A DNA stretch of 14,618 nucleotides from an uncultured Caryophanales bacterium (GCA_946414975.1 CAMKQS010000038.1:1-14618); one strand, 5' to 3'; positions 1-7,366 are shown, counted from the stretch's first letter. Made by a program: numbers and translations. The notes: generated from the sequence alone by a model not told the origin.

Positions 1-1213
1 TAGAAGGTAATCCTTCTTTAAATACAACCATACCTGATACATTATAATTACCAAATAGATGAGCATTATCAAATATTTCTATTCTATCTAGAATATCTAA
101 TTTTAAAATATTTCTTAATTCTTCATTTGCATCGATTGTTCTTTTTTCATCTTTTTTAATTAGTTCAAATTTTTCATTAAGGGCGATTTTAGCATTATTA
201 TTAGCCATATTAACAAGTTTTAGTTTTTCTCCTTTTTTAGGTGTTTTAACTGATATTTCTAAATATTGTTCTAATAGATTATTATCTACTATATTTGGAA
301 CTAATATTTCTTTTGGTTTAATTATTCCTTTATCATAGAAATTAGCAATATATCTTGTTAATTCTTCTTCAGTAGACTCTATTAAAGGAAAAATCTTAGA
401 GTGACGCTCTAATATTTTAGAATTTCTAATAAAAAACACTTGTATACTTATATATCCTTTATCAGTATAATAACCAAAGATATCTCTATTAGTATTATCC
501 TTTAATTCTACTTTTTGACGAGTTAATGTAACTTTTATATAATCAAGCAGATTTTTTAATTCTAATGCTTTTTCATAATGCATTAATTCTGCTTCTTTTT
601 CCATATCTATTTTTAGCTTATTACATAAATTAGTATCATCACCATTTAAAAACTTGATTATTTCACTTTTCATATTTTCTATTTTCTGTTTATCTACATC
701 ATATACACAGTATCCTAAACACTGTCCAATGTGATAGTATAGACATGGTTTTTTCGGATATGTTCTACATTTTCTTAAAGGGTATACTCTATTTAATAAA
801 TTAACTGTCCCTCGTGCTGCTGTTACATTAGGATATGGTCCATATAAATTTTTCTTACTTTTTTTTCTATTTATATTTCTAACTACTTTTAAAGTAGGAA
901 CTATATCATCTGTAAGTTCTATATAAGGATAACTCTTATCATCTCGAAGTAGGATATTGTATTTAGGATCATATTTTTTTATTAAATTATTTTCAAGTAT
1001 TAATGATTCTACTTCACTTTCTACAACTATATATTCAAAATCTACTATTTCACTTACTAATTTAGCAGTTTTACCATAATGTTTACCTCTAAAATAAGAA
1101 TTTACTCTATTTTTTAAATTCTTTGCTTTACCAACATATATAATTACATTATCTTTATTTTTCATTAAATAACATCCTGGCATGTTAGGAAGTAATAATA
1201 ACTTATCATGCAT
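1..1213 (-). CDS. uvrC: UvrABC excinuclease subunit C (5' part, runs off the window)
   Basis: UvrC makes the dual incision around bulky DNA lesions together with UvrB. The first 404 codons are present and the 3' end lies beyond base 1. The N-terminus carries a GIY-YIG nuclease domain (GCY at 13-15, IYVGKAKNL at 25-33, Arg36, the ESLILEN segment near 69-75). Four cysteines (149, 157, 165, 169), in RKC and CLYYHIGQCLGYC, match the Fe-S cluster cysteines of the family. A UVR-type helical pair, which contacts UvrB, lies at about 204-228. The RNase H-like C-terminal nuclease begins at IEIFDNAH, where Asp382 is the likely first catalytic Asp. The chosen ATG at 1213 has a GGAGG site at 1220-1224 and gives the usual family N-terminus. 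It is divergent from the 1320 gene. Identification is secure; normal full length is about 600 residues. Confidence 0.97.
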   Translation of the reverse strand, partial: MHDKLLLLPNMPGCYLMKNKDNVIIYVGKAKNLKNRVNSYFRGKHYGKTAKLVSEIVDFEYIVVESEVESLILENNLIKKYDPKYNILLRDDKSYPYIELTDDIVPTLKVVRNINRKKSKKNLYGPYPNVTAARGTVNLLNRVYPLRKCRTYPKKPCLYYHIGQCLGYCVYDVDKQKIENMKSEIIKFLNGDDTNLCNKLKIDMEKEAELMHYEKALELKNLLDYIKVTLTRQKVELKDNTNRDIFGYYTDKGYISIQVFFIRNSKILERHSKIFPLIESTEEELTRYIANFYDKGIIKPKEILVPNIVDNNLLEQYLEISVKTPKKGEKLKLVNMANNNAKIALNEKFELIKKDEKRTIDANEELRNILKLDILDRIEIFDNAHLFGNYNVSGMVVFKEGLPS

Positions 1214-1238
1214 AGTATCGCCTCCGAAAGATATATAG

Positions 1239-1267
1239 ATTATAGCAAAAATCTCTTTATATGTAAA
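1239..1267 (-). promoter_or_regulatory. uvrC promoter, extended -10
   Basis: Read on the minus strand: -35 TTTACA (1267-1262), a 17-base spacer, and -10 TATAAT (1244-1239) preceded by TGC. The predicted start of transcription is about 18 bases upstream of the uvrC ATG. No LexA-type operator was recognised here. Confidence 0.75.
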
Positions 1268-1268
1268 T

Positions 1269-1296
1269 TTGCAAATAACAAAAAAAATGTTATAAT
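1269..1296 (+). promoter_or_regulatory. Promoter of the transglutaminase-like gene
   Basis: -35 TTGCAA (1269-1274), a 16-base spacer, and -10 TATAAT (1291-1296) with an upstream TGT giving a TGn-extended -10. Transcription should start near 1303. That rules out the TTG at 1302 as a normal start codon and favours the ATG at 1320. Its -35 box is one base from the uvrC -35 box. Confidence 0.75.
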
Positions 1297-1319
1297 CTTG
1301 CTTGAGGGATGTGTTTTTT

Positions 1320-2285
1320 ATGTTAGATAATAATATTAGTGCTATGAAGCCTAATCTGGTAGGTGAATTAAATTTAATTCTTTTAAATATTCCAGAAGAT
1401 TTATCACCGTTAGAAAAGGCATGGCTTATATATAACAAAGCGGGTCACGTTTTTAGATACGATTATAGGATTGCAAATAACGTTGAGCTTGCAAAAAAAG
1501 AAATTGACTTTCTTACTAATAATATCGATTACTTTCAAACGTGCACACAAATATCATATTTACTAAATTTAATGCTTAACAATATAGAAGGTCTTGAATC
1601 TAGAGTGATTAAAAGAAATATTCAATTAAGAGGAAATTATTGTAATAAAGTAGATCATGTTGCTATTGAATTAAAAGATAAGACTAGTGGTAAAGAATAT
1701 CTTTTAGATTTAACTTTAGATTTATACGAAATACAAAGTGGTATGATATGTGAACACTTTGCATGTAGTGAGTATGCAAATATAATTCATTCAGATACAG
1801 ATAAAAAATATGATTTATTATCTTTACAAGAAAGAAAAAGATTAGATAATAAAACTAAAATTAACTTATCAGGAATATATACTAATAATCAAATTGATGA
1901 ATGTAAGAAAAAAGTAATAGAAAAATATACAACAGATTTTGATACTGATATATTTGAATATGGAATTGAACAAATCAAACAAATAATATCTTCTCATAAC
2001 TTTAAAGGGCATCAAGAAGGAAGCTTATTTATAAAAAGATTATTTCATGAAATATTATCTCGTGTAGGAATTAATTATAAAGAATTTAATTTAATATATC
2101 TAAATAATGATCAAATAGTAACTCTATTTTATTTTGATAATTCTTCAGATGGTACTTTTTTACTGTATAGTACGGACAATGGAATAATTGAAACAAATAA
2201 AAAAAATATTAAAAAAATGCTTTCATATGGTTGGTCTACAAGGAGTAATTCATTAGGTGATTTACTAAATAGTAAAACAATATAA
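1320..2285 (+). CDS. Transglutaminase-like cysteine protein, function unknown
   Basis: 321 residues. I do not recognise a named family, but the order of residues suggests a transglutaminase/papain-like fold. Cys75 starts a helix (QTCTQISYLLNLML), His113 starts a strand (DHVAIEL), and Asp130 lies in LLDLTLDLY. This is the Cys-His-Asp order and spacing of transglutaminase-like cores. The C-terminal half (about 185-321) has no recognisable motif, and there is no signal peptide or membrane segment, so it is probably cytoplasmic. The frame opens at a TTG at 1302, but that coincides with the predicted transcription start. The ATG at 1320, with GAGGG at 1304-1308, is the better start. The gene is monocistronic and ends at a hairpin terminator. 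The catalytic reading rests only on the motif pattern. Confidence 0.7.
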   Translation: MLDNNISAMKPNLVGELNLILLNIPEDLSPLEKAWLIYNKAGHVFRYDYRIANNVELAKKEIDFLTNNIDYFQTCTQISYLLNLMLNNIEGLESRVIKRNIQLRGNYCNKVDHVAIELKDKTSGKEYLLDLTLDLYEIQSGMICEHFACSEYANIIHSDTDKKYDLLSLQERKRLDNKTKINLSGIYTNNQIDECKKKVIEKYTTDFDTDIFEYGIEQIKQIISSHNFKGHQEGSLFIKRLFHEILSRVGINYKEFNLIYLNNDQIVTLFYFDNSSDGTFLLYSTDNGIIETNKKNIKKMLSYGWSTRSNSLGDLLNSKTI

Positions 2286-2306
2286 TTTTAAAATTTATAA
2301 AATGAT

Positions 2307-2350
2307 AAAAAAAGAATTATAGTCAAAAAAACTACAATTCTTTTTCTTTT
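2307..2350. terminator. Bidirectional terminator
   Basis: The inverted repeat GAATTATAG / CTACAATTC (2314-2322 and 2332-2340) has A-runs before it and TTTTTCTTTT after it, so both strands end in a T-tract. On the minus strand the single odd pair becomes G-U, giving a full stem. It lies between the converging 1320-2285 and 2355-3908 genes and can serve both. Confidence 0.85.
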
Positions 2351-2354
2351 ATTA

Positions 2355-3908
2355 CTATATATTCGATATTTGCTCAAATGCTTTTATTCCATCTACTGCA
2401 GCAGACATAATTCCACCTGCATATCCAGCACCCTCTCCTATTGGATATACTCCTTTTATATTAGATTCAAAAGAATCATTTCTAATAATTCTAATTGGTG
2501 ATGATGTACGTGATTCTACTGCTGCTATTACTGCATCATCATGTGCAAAACCAGCAATTTTTTTATCAAAATAATCTATTCCTTCTTTTAAAGAATTACA
2601 TATTTCTAAAGGTAGTATTTCATTGATATTTGCAAATGTAGTACTACCTTTAAATACTGGCTTTATACTTTTTAGTTCTGTTGAGGCTTTATTATTTTTA
2701 AAATCTTTATATAGTTGAATTGGTATATTACCTTTCCCTACTTTATAAGCCATGTTTTCTAATTTTTCTTGATATTCCATGCCAGAAAATACATTGTCAC
2801 CATAATCTTTATTATTAACTGTAACAATAACTGCACTATTAGCTATACCACTATCTCTTTTATAATTACTCATGCCATTAATTGCTAGCATATTATCTTT
2901 ACTTGAGGCATTTACAACATACCCTCCAGGACACATGCAAAAAGTATATACGCCTCTATTATTAGAAGCTTTATATGTTAATTTATATGGTGCAGTTAAA
3001 TCATCTTTACCATACTGACTTTTATTAATCATACTTTGCTTATGCATAATGCGTATTCCTACAGCAAATGGTTTTGATTCCATTATAATACCTCTTTTAT
3101 ATAGCATTTTAAAAGTATCTCTAGCGCTATGTCCTAAAGCAAGTACTAAAGTGTCACATTTAATTTCAGTTTTATCATTAACTATTATATTACTTACTTT
3201 ATTATCTTTTAAAATAATATCAGTAAGTTTAGTATTATAATTTATAATTCCACCCATTTTTATTATTTCATTGCGCATATTTATAATAACATTTCTTAAA
3301 ATATCTGTACCAATATGAGGTTTAGTATCATATAGTATTTCTTTAGGGGCACCAAATTTAACAAAAGTTTCAAGCACTAATTTTATTCTTCCTTCTTTAT
3401 CTTTTATAAGTGTATTAAGTTTTCCATCTGAAAAAGTTCCTGCTCCACCTTCACCAAATTGAACATTAGAGTCAGTATTTAAAATTCCAGTTGAAAAAAA
3501 CTTTTCAACTGTTTTAACCCTATCTTCTACTTTTTCTCCTCTCTCTATAATAGTTACTTTATAACCATATTTTAATAACATGTAAGAGGCAAATAATCCT
3601 GCAGGTCCCATTCCAACAACAACAATATTTTTTTTAATACTTTTATTATTTGGTTCAAAGCTATAATTATCTATAGGGGTTCTTAAAATATCTTTATCTT
3701 TATTATTCTTTAATATTTTATCTTCATTTTTTAAAGTAACATCTACTTCATAAATATAATATAAAATAGGTTTAAATCTCGCATCAATACTTCTTTTATT
3801 AATCTTATAATCAATTAATTCATCATTTTTAATTTTTAATCTAGATAATATTTTTTCTTTAATATTATTACTATCTAAATTAACTTTTATTTGTCTTATT
3901 CTTATCAT
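2355..3908 (-). CDS. FAD-dependent oxidoreductase, COG2509 type
   Basis: 517 residues. An N-terminal region of about 90 residues precedes a dinucleotide-binding fold with IVVVGMGPAGLFAS at about 95-108 (GxGPAG) and an acidic strand end, TIIERG. NVQFGEGGAGTFSDGKLNT follows at 147-165. The C-terminal FAD contact GEGAGYAGGIMSAAVDG starts near 491. This arrangement is typical of the long uncharacterised FAD-dependent dehydrogenases of Firmicutes; the substrate is unknown. The start ATG at 3908 has AAAGGA five bases upstream and overlaps the end of the upstream flavoprotein gene by 29 bases. The two are therefore co-transcribed and probably translationally coupled. The stop is TAG. Family assignment is firm; physiological role is not known. 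Confidence 0.9.
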   Translation of the reverse strand: MIRIRQIKVNLDSNNIKEKILSRLKIKNDELIDYKINKRSIDARFKPILYYIYEVDVTLKNEDKILKNNKDKDILRTPIDNYSFEPNNKSIKKNIVVVGMGPAGLFASYMLLKYGYKVTIIERGEKVEDRVKTVEKFFSTGILNTDSNVQFGEGGAGTFSDGKLNTLIKDKEGRIKLVLETFVKFGAPKEILYDTKPHIGTDILRNVIINMRNEIIKMGGIINYNTKLTDIILKDNKVSNIIVNDKTEIKCDTLVLALGHSARDTFKMLYKRGIIMESKPFAVGIRIMHKQSMINKSQYGKDDLTAPYKLTYKASNNRGVYTFCMCPGGYVVNASSKDNMLAINGMSNYKRDSGIANSAVIVTVNNKDYGDNVFSGMEYQEKLENMAYKVGKGNIPIQLYKDFKNNKASTELKSIKPVFKGSTTFANINEILPLEICNSLKEGIDYFDKKIAGFAHDDAVIAAVESRTSSPIRIIRNDSFESNIKGVYPIGEGAGYAGGIMSAAVDGIKAFEQISNI

Positions 3909-5100
3909 TTAAATCCTTTCCCGCAAGCATACCAGTAATCCATGCAAATCCTAAATTATATCCTCCACAATGTCCATCTACATCTATTAATTCACCTGTT
4001 ATATATAAATTATCTTGCTTTAATGATTCCATAGTATCAGGATTAATCTCATTAATAGATACTCCTCCACAACAAGTTTGAGCATTTTTAAAGCCTTTAG
4101 TATCAATTATATTAAATTCATAATCAGTTACTACTTTATTTAACGTAGATTTATTCTTATCACTTAAATTATCCCATTTATCATTATATTTAATATTACA
4201 TATATCAAGAAGATTATTAGATAGCTTGTAATTCATAATTCCATCAAATAATTCAGATATAGTTCTATTTTTTAATTTTTTATTACGTTCATCCATATAA
4301 CTAATAAAATTATCAAGCCATGGTAGAAAATTAATATGAATTATTTCTTTTTTATTTAAATATAATCCTTTTGATACTTTAGAGCTTAATTGAAATACAC
4401 ATATTCCACTAATACCATAATCAGTTAATTGTACTTCTCCACTACTATTACTTATTAAATTACCATTTTCATATAAAGAAAGATTAGCATCTATTCTAAC
4501 TCCACTTGCACTTTTTAAAGGATTATTAGAAACTAGTTGAACCAATCCTGGTAAAACTGGATTAATAGTATGATTAAACTTTTTAAGTATATCATAACCA
4601 ATACTTTTTTCATTATAATAAGCATGAGAACCCATTGACATAATAACAGAGTCTGCTTCATATATACCATTATTAGTTTTAATAATATAACCATTATTAT
4701 AACTAATATCATAAACATTAGTATCAGTTATTATATTAACTCCTCTAATACTAGCTTCTTTAATTAATGATTCTAAAATACTAACACTTTGATTTGACAT
4801 CGGATAATAATATCCATTTTTTATATTTGGAACAATACCAATACTATCAAAAAAATTAAGTATCTCGTCTTGATTATTTTTATCAATAATCTTTTTTAAT
4901 TTATCATTTTCCGTATTAAAATGCTTAATAGTAAAATCACTATTAAAATAATTACATTTACCATTTCCTGAAACTAATATTTTACGACCACATTTACTAT
5001 TTTTTTCTAAAATAGTTACATCATTATTTAAACTTGCATAAATAGCTGCAACAAGACCTGATGCTCCTCCACCTATAACAATTACCTTAATAAAAATCAC
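3880..5100 (-). CDS. HI0933/BaiN-family NAD(P)/FAD-dependent oxidoreductase
   Basis: About 400 residues, the usual size for the HI0933 flavoprotein family. Some members reduce bile-acid or other unsaturated substrates; most are uncharacterised. The protein opens with KVIVIGGGASGLVAA (FAD-binding Rossmann loop), then CGRKILVSGNGKCN, which is diagnostic of the family. It ends with a C-terminal FAD contact, GGYNLGFAWITG. The start is ambiguous. The conventional GTG at 5100 (used here), GTG at 5103 and TTG at 5106 all lack an upstream ribosome site. A strong GGTGGTGAT sits at 5104-5096, and the family N-terminus would begin at an ATT at 5091. It is the first gene of a two-gene operon, with its own promoter, and overlaps the COG2509 gene. 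Confidence 0.9.
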   Translation of the reverse strand: MIFIKVIVIGGGASGLVAAIYASLNNDVTILEKNSKCGRKILVSGNGKCNYFNSDFTIKHFNTENDKLKKIIDKNNQDEILNFFDSIGIVPNIKNGYYYPMSNQSVSILESLIKEASIRGVNIITDTNVYDISYNNGYIIKTNNGIYEADSVIMSMGSHAYYNEKSIGYDILKKFNHTINPVLPGLVQLVSNNPLKSASGVRIDANLSLYENGNLISNSSGEVQLTDYGISGICVFQLSSKVSKGLYLNKKEIIHINFLPWLDNFISYMDERNKKLKNRTISELFDGIMNYKLSNNLLDICNIKYNDKWDNLSDKNKSTLNKVVTDYEFNIIDTKGFKNAQTCCGGVSINEINPDTMESLKQDNLYITGELIDVDGHCGGYNLGFAWITGMLAGKDLNDKNKTNKS

Positions 5101-5114
5101 CACCAATTTAGTAA

Positions 5115-5143
5115 ATTATATCATTTAAAAATAATTAATACAA
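5115..5143 (-). promoter_or_regulatory. Promoter of the two-flavoprotein operon
   Basis: Minus strand: -35 TTGTAT (5143-5138), a 17-base spacer, and -10 TATAAT (5120-5115) preceded by TGA (extended -10). The predicted transcript start is near 5108, only two bases before the TTG at 5106. This argues against that TTG as the start codon and for a start further in. Confidence 0.75.
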
Positions 5144-5154
5144 TTACTTAATAT

Positions 5155-5185
5155 TTTATAAAATAAAACGCAACAATAGTTGCGT
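5155..5185 (-). terminator. Terminator after the Rpn-type gene
   Basis: Perfect 7-bp stem ACGCAAC / GTTGCGT (5168-5174 and 5179-5185) with a 4-base loop. On the minus strand it is followed by TTTTATTTTATAAAAT. It lies just past the 5196 stop codon and separates the nuclease gene from the flavoprotein operon. Confidence 0.85.
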
Positions 5186-5195
5186 GATTTAATTT

Positions 5196-5480
5196 TTAAA
5201 GATTTTCTATCTCTTTTTTAGATAATCCAGTAATTTTTATAATTGTTTCTATAGGGAAATTTTCTTCTAGCATCCTTTTTGCAGTTTCTAACTTACCTTG
5301 CTCTAATCCTTGCTTTAGTCCTTGCTTTAGTCCTTGTTTCAGTCCTCTTGCTATTCCTTCTTCAATTCCTTCTTCTATATAACCTTTTCTTAATTTAATT
5401 CTATCTTCTTCATCGGTAAATAATTGATGAAATTTATTATCTTTATTAAGATTATCAATATCATTAACTATCTTATCCAT
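5196..5480 (-). CDS. Possible internally started C-terminal product of the Rpn gene
   Basis: In-frame ATG at 5480 (Met194 of the full protein) lies 10 bases after AAGGA (5495-5491) on the minus strand. Translation from here would give a 94-residue protein holding only the charged, repeat-bearing C-terminus without the nuclease core. This mirrors the RpnS antitoxins reported inside rpn genes of enteric bacteria. The site is plausible but the spacing is long, and no expression evidence exists here. Confidence 0.35.
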   Translation of the reverse strand: MDKIVNDIDNLNKDNKFHQLFTDEEDRIKLRKGYIEEGIEEGIARGLKQGLKQGLKQGLEQGKLETAKRMLEENFPIETIIKITGLSKKEIENL

Positions 5481-6059
5481 ATAATCATCATCCTTAATAT
5501 TTAATAAATCATTCTCTTCCATTCCTACTATTAATATATCTCTATACTTATTATAGTATTCCTTTGATTTATTTTTATTATACCATTCGTATATAAAATA
5601 ATCAACGTTTATATCAATTGTCTTTATCATATCTGTTAGTATTTTCTCATCATTTATATCGCGATATTCATATATACTTATTCCTTTTTTATTTTTTCCT
5701 TGAAAGATAAAATTAATTTGAATATGTTGATCAATTGTTTTATATGATACATCCTTATCTGTATCTGCTACTAAGGCACTACATAGATATAAGAAATTTC
5801 TATTTTTAATATTTACACTATAATCACTATTAATTTCTATATTAATTACTTTATCATTAGTCTTAACTAATATATCTATTATTTTATTTTTTATATATAG
5901 TCTATCTTTTGTAAGTTCACTATTTCTTATAGTAAGTTCTTTTATTTTAAAACTACTATCTACATGATGCATTATATTTGTTAGAAATATCTTTAATAGT
6001 TCTTTATCCCTATAGAATACATTTTTAAATACTTGATCATACTTTAAAGTGTAATACAT
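5196..6059 (-). CDS. Rpn-family PD-(D/E)XK nuclease / transposase-like protein
   Basis: 287 residues. The N-terminal two thirds is the Rpn/COG5464 fold. YDQVFKNVF at 7-15 is the typical opening. A nuclease core has Asp62 in KIIDILVKT and Glu75 in VINIEIN, where the usual E-x-Q is E-x-N. The C-terminal part is a charged helix with four-residue GLKQ/GLEQ repeats at about 239-254, ending in EENFPIETIIKITGLSKKEI, common in these proteins. Rpn proteins are DNA endonucleases. In Enterobacteriaceae some are reported as toxins blocked by their own separately translated C-terminal domain, acting against phage. Start ATG at 6059 with GGAGG at 6068-6064. It lies 47 bases behind the TtcA-like gene on the same strand, with a perfect palindrome between them. 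Family is firm; defence role is inferred. Confidence 0.9.
   Translation of the reverse strand: MYYTLKYDQVFKNVFYRDKELLKIFLTNIMHHVDSSFKIKELTIRNSELTKDRLYIKNKIIDILVKTNDKVINIEINSDYSVNIKNRNFLYLCSALVADTDKDVSYKTIDQHIQINFIFQGKNKKGISIYEYRDINDEKILTDMIKTIDINVDYFIYEWYNKNKSKEYYNKYRDILIVGMEENDLLNIKDDDYMDKIVNDIDNLNKDNKFHQLFTDEEDRIKLRKGYIEEGIEEGIARGLKQGLKQGLKQGLEQGKLETAKRMLEENFPIETIIKITGLSKKEIENL
5296..5343. repeat. 12-bp tandem repeat in the Rpn coding region, four copies
   Basis: Four adjacent 12-base units on the plus strand: CCTTGCTCTAAT, CCTTGCTTTAGT twice, and CCTTGTTTCAGT. They encode the GLEQ/GLKQ units of the Rpn C-terminal helix. The two central copies are identical. Because the unit is a multiple of three, copy-number change would lengthen or shorten the protein without a frameshift. 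Confidence 0.9.
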
Positions 6060-6067
6060 AATACCTC

Positions 6068-6093
6068 CTACTTATATTATTCGATATAAGTAG
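6068..6093. repeat. Perfect 10-bp inverted repeat against the Rpn ribosome site
   Basis: CTACTTATAT, six-base spacer, ATATAAGTAG. On the minus strand the last G of the second arm is also the first G of the GGAGG ribosome site of the Rpn gene, eight bases before the ATG. It lacks a following T-tract on that strand, so it is a poor terminator for the TtcA-like gene. It may be an mRNA hairpin in the leader or a protein-binding palindrome. Confidence 0.8.
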
Positions 6094-6106
6094 TTAAAAT
6101 CCTTTT

Positions 6107-6928
6107 TTATTTATAATCTTCTTTAAAACTTTTATATATTCCATTTTTCTTTGTACCTAAAACACAATTCAAATTTACATTATCCATAGCTTTAAATATA
6201 TTATAATCAATATTTTTATTTTCTTCTCTTAACTTTTTTATCAATTTTTTCATTTCTTTTCTCTTACTTGAATCATCATCATTTATAGTATTTTCTAATG
6301 TAAATTTACACGCACAATTTAAAAATTCAAGTTTGTGATATTTTTTAAATGCAATAATACTTTCTTCTTTTACTAAATACATAGGTCTTATTAATTCTAG
6401 TCCTTCAAAATGAGCACTTCTTAATTTTGGCATCATGGTTCTAACTTCAGCACCATAAAACATAGAAAGCAATGTAGTTTCTATAACATCATCAAAATGA
6501 TGCCCCAAAGCTATTTTATTGCAACCTAATTTTTTTGCTTTATCATATAAAAAGCCCCTTCTCATTTTAGCACATAAATAACAAGGAGATCTATCAACAG
6601 TATTTACTACATCAAAAATATCACTTTCAAAGATTTCTATTGGTATATTCATTATTTTAGCATTCTCTTCTATTTTTTTTCTATTTTCTTTTGTATAACC
6701 TGGATCCATAACTACAAAATGTGCATCAAATTTTACTTTACCGTGTTTTCTTATCTCTTGAATACATTTTGCAAGTACAAATGAATCTTTTCCTCCACTA
6801 ATACATACCATTATGTTATCATTATCTTTAATAAGTTCATATTCTCTTACTGCCTTTGTAAATTTGCACCAAATATCTTTTCTAAACTTTTTGATTAAAC
6901 TTCTTTCAATCTCTTCAAATTTCTCCAT
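6107..6928 (-). CDS. TtcA-family tRNA 2-thiocytidine synthase-like PP-loop protein
   Basis: 273 residues. An N-type ATP pyrophosphatase: PP-loop SGGKDS at 44-49 adenylates the target base. GHHFDD at 142-147 and CYLC at 116-119 (SPCYLCAKMRRG) are typical of TtcA. The NCAC segment (Cys205, Cys207) supplies the third cluster cysteine, so an Fe-S-dependent thiolation of tRNA cytidine is expected. It is shorter than the enteric protein (about 310). The start ATG at 6928 has GAGG at 6937-6934. It is preceded by an extended -10 promoter and followed on the same strand by the Rpn gene. The family call is firm. The modified position is inferred, because Firmicutes members are little studied. Confidence 0.88.
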   Translation of the reverse strand: MEKFEEIERSLIKKFRKDIWCKFTKAVREYELIKDNDNIMVCISGGKDSFVLAKCIQEIRKHGKVKFDAHFVVMDPGYTKENRKKIEENAKIMNIPIEIFESDIFDVVNTVDRSPCYLCAKMRRGFLYDKAKKLGCNKIALGHHFDDVIETTLLSMFYGAEVRTMMPKLRSAHFEGLELIRPMYLVKEESIIAFKKYHKLEFLNCACKFTLENTINDDDSSKRKEMKKLIKKLREENKNIDYNIFKAMDNVNLNCVLGTKKNGIYKSFKEDYK

Positions 6929-6951
6929 AATTACCTCAACTCAATATACAA

Positions 6952-6960
6952 ATTATACCA
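6952..6960 (-). promoter_or_regulatory. Extended -10 of the TtcA-like gene
   Basis: Minus strand TGGTATAAT at 6960-6952, about 25 bases before the ATG. No good -35 is visible at 16-18 bases upstream (only AT-rich sequence), so this promoter probably relies on the TG extension. Confidence 0.6.
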
Positions 6961-6993
6961 TATAAAAAATAAAAAATATAATATTAATTTTAT

Positions 6994-7013
6994 AAAAAAA
7001 GAGCTTAAGCTCT
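6994..7013 (-). terminator. Terminator of the ClpX-like operon
   Basis: AGAGC-TTAA-GCTCT at 7000-7013, followed on the minus strand by seven T then ATA. It overlaps the TAG stop of the 7012-7365 gene, so the stop codon lies in the stem. Confidence 0.85.
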
Positions 7014-7365
7014 ATATTTCATCTATATATGGAAAATCTCTTTCATTTGATAAATATCTAAGTATCTGATAAGCAATATTGTAATAGTATTTTATATTAT
7101 AATCGTTCTTATTATCATTTAGAATATCTATTAAATCACGAGCTACAACTTTAACTATATTTTTATTATCTTGCATAACTAACATAATATTATATAACCT
7201 ATTAAATTGCATATCTAAATTTTTATCTTCAGATATTCTTCCTTCTAAAAGAGCAATCTCATTTGCTTCATTTACATTTATTTCAGGATAATAGTTAATT
7301 ATATCTGAAGCTACATTATTAATTCTATCATTTTCTATCAAATTACCATTATATTCATATTTCAT
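7012..7365 (-). CDS. Small acidic protein coupled to the ClpX-like ATPase, unknown
   Basis: 117 residues from the ATG at 7365; not recognised. It is predicted helical, with no membrane segment, signal or cysteine. Its middle reads as an amphipathic acidic stretch (YYPEINVNEANEIALLEG). The frame also opens at an ATG at 7401 (129 residues), but nothing like a ribosome site precedes that one. The 7365 ATG sits in TAATATG, one base after the ATPase stop, with AGAAAGAG upstream. The arrangement is therefore a stop-restart coupling and the two proteins are probably made in fixed ratio. The context suggests a partner, adaptor or substrate of the ATPase. That is inference from position only. Confidence 0.7.
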   Translation of the reverse strand: MKYEYNGNLIENDRINNVASDIINYYPEINVNEANEIALLEGRISEDKNLDMQFNRLYNIMLVMQDNKNIVKVVARDLIDILNDNKNDYNIKYYYNIAYQILRYLSNERDFPYIDEI

Positions 7366-7366
7366 A

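Noticed and set aside
3049..3240. Open frame of 63 codons on the plus strand
   Set aside because: It lies wholly antisense within the COG2509 flavoprotein gene and has no ribosome site; its hydrophobic product is a shadow of AT-rich coding sequence.
4533..4718. Open frame of 61 codons, minus strand
   Set aside because: A second frame inside the HI0933-type gene with Ile/Leu/Met-only composition and no initiation signal.
5296..5343. Tandem repeat considered as a CRISPR-like array
   Set aside because: Units are 12 bp, directly adjacent without spacers, and encode a repeated four-residue motif in frame.
5196..6059. Rpn-type gene considered as part of an insertion sequence
   Set aside because: No terminal inverted repeats or target duplications were seen around it; the only palindrome is internal to the leader and the gene sits between host genes with normal spacing.
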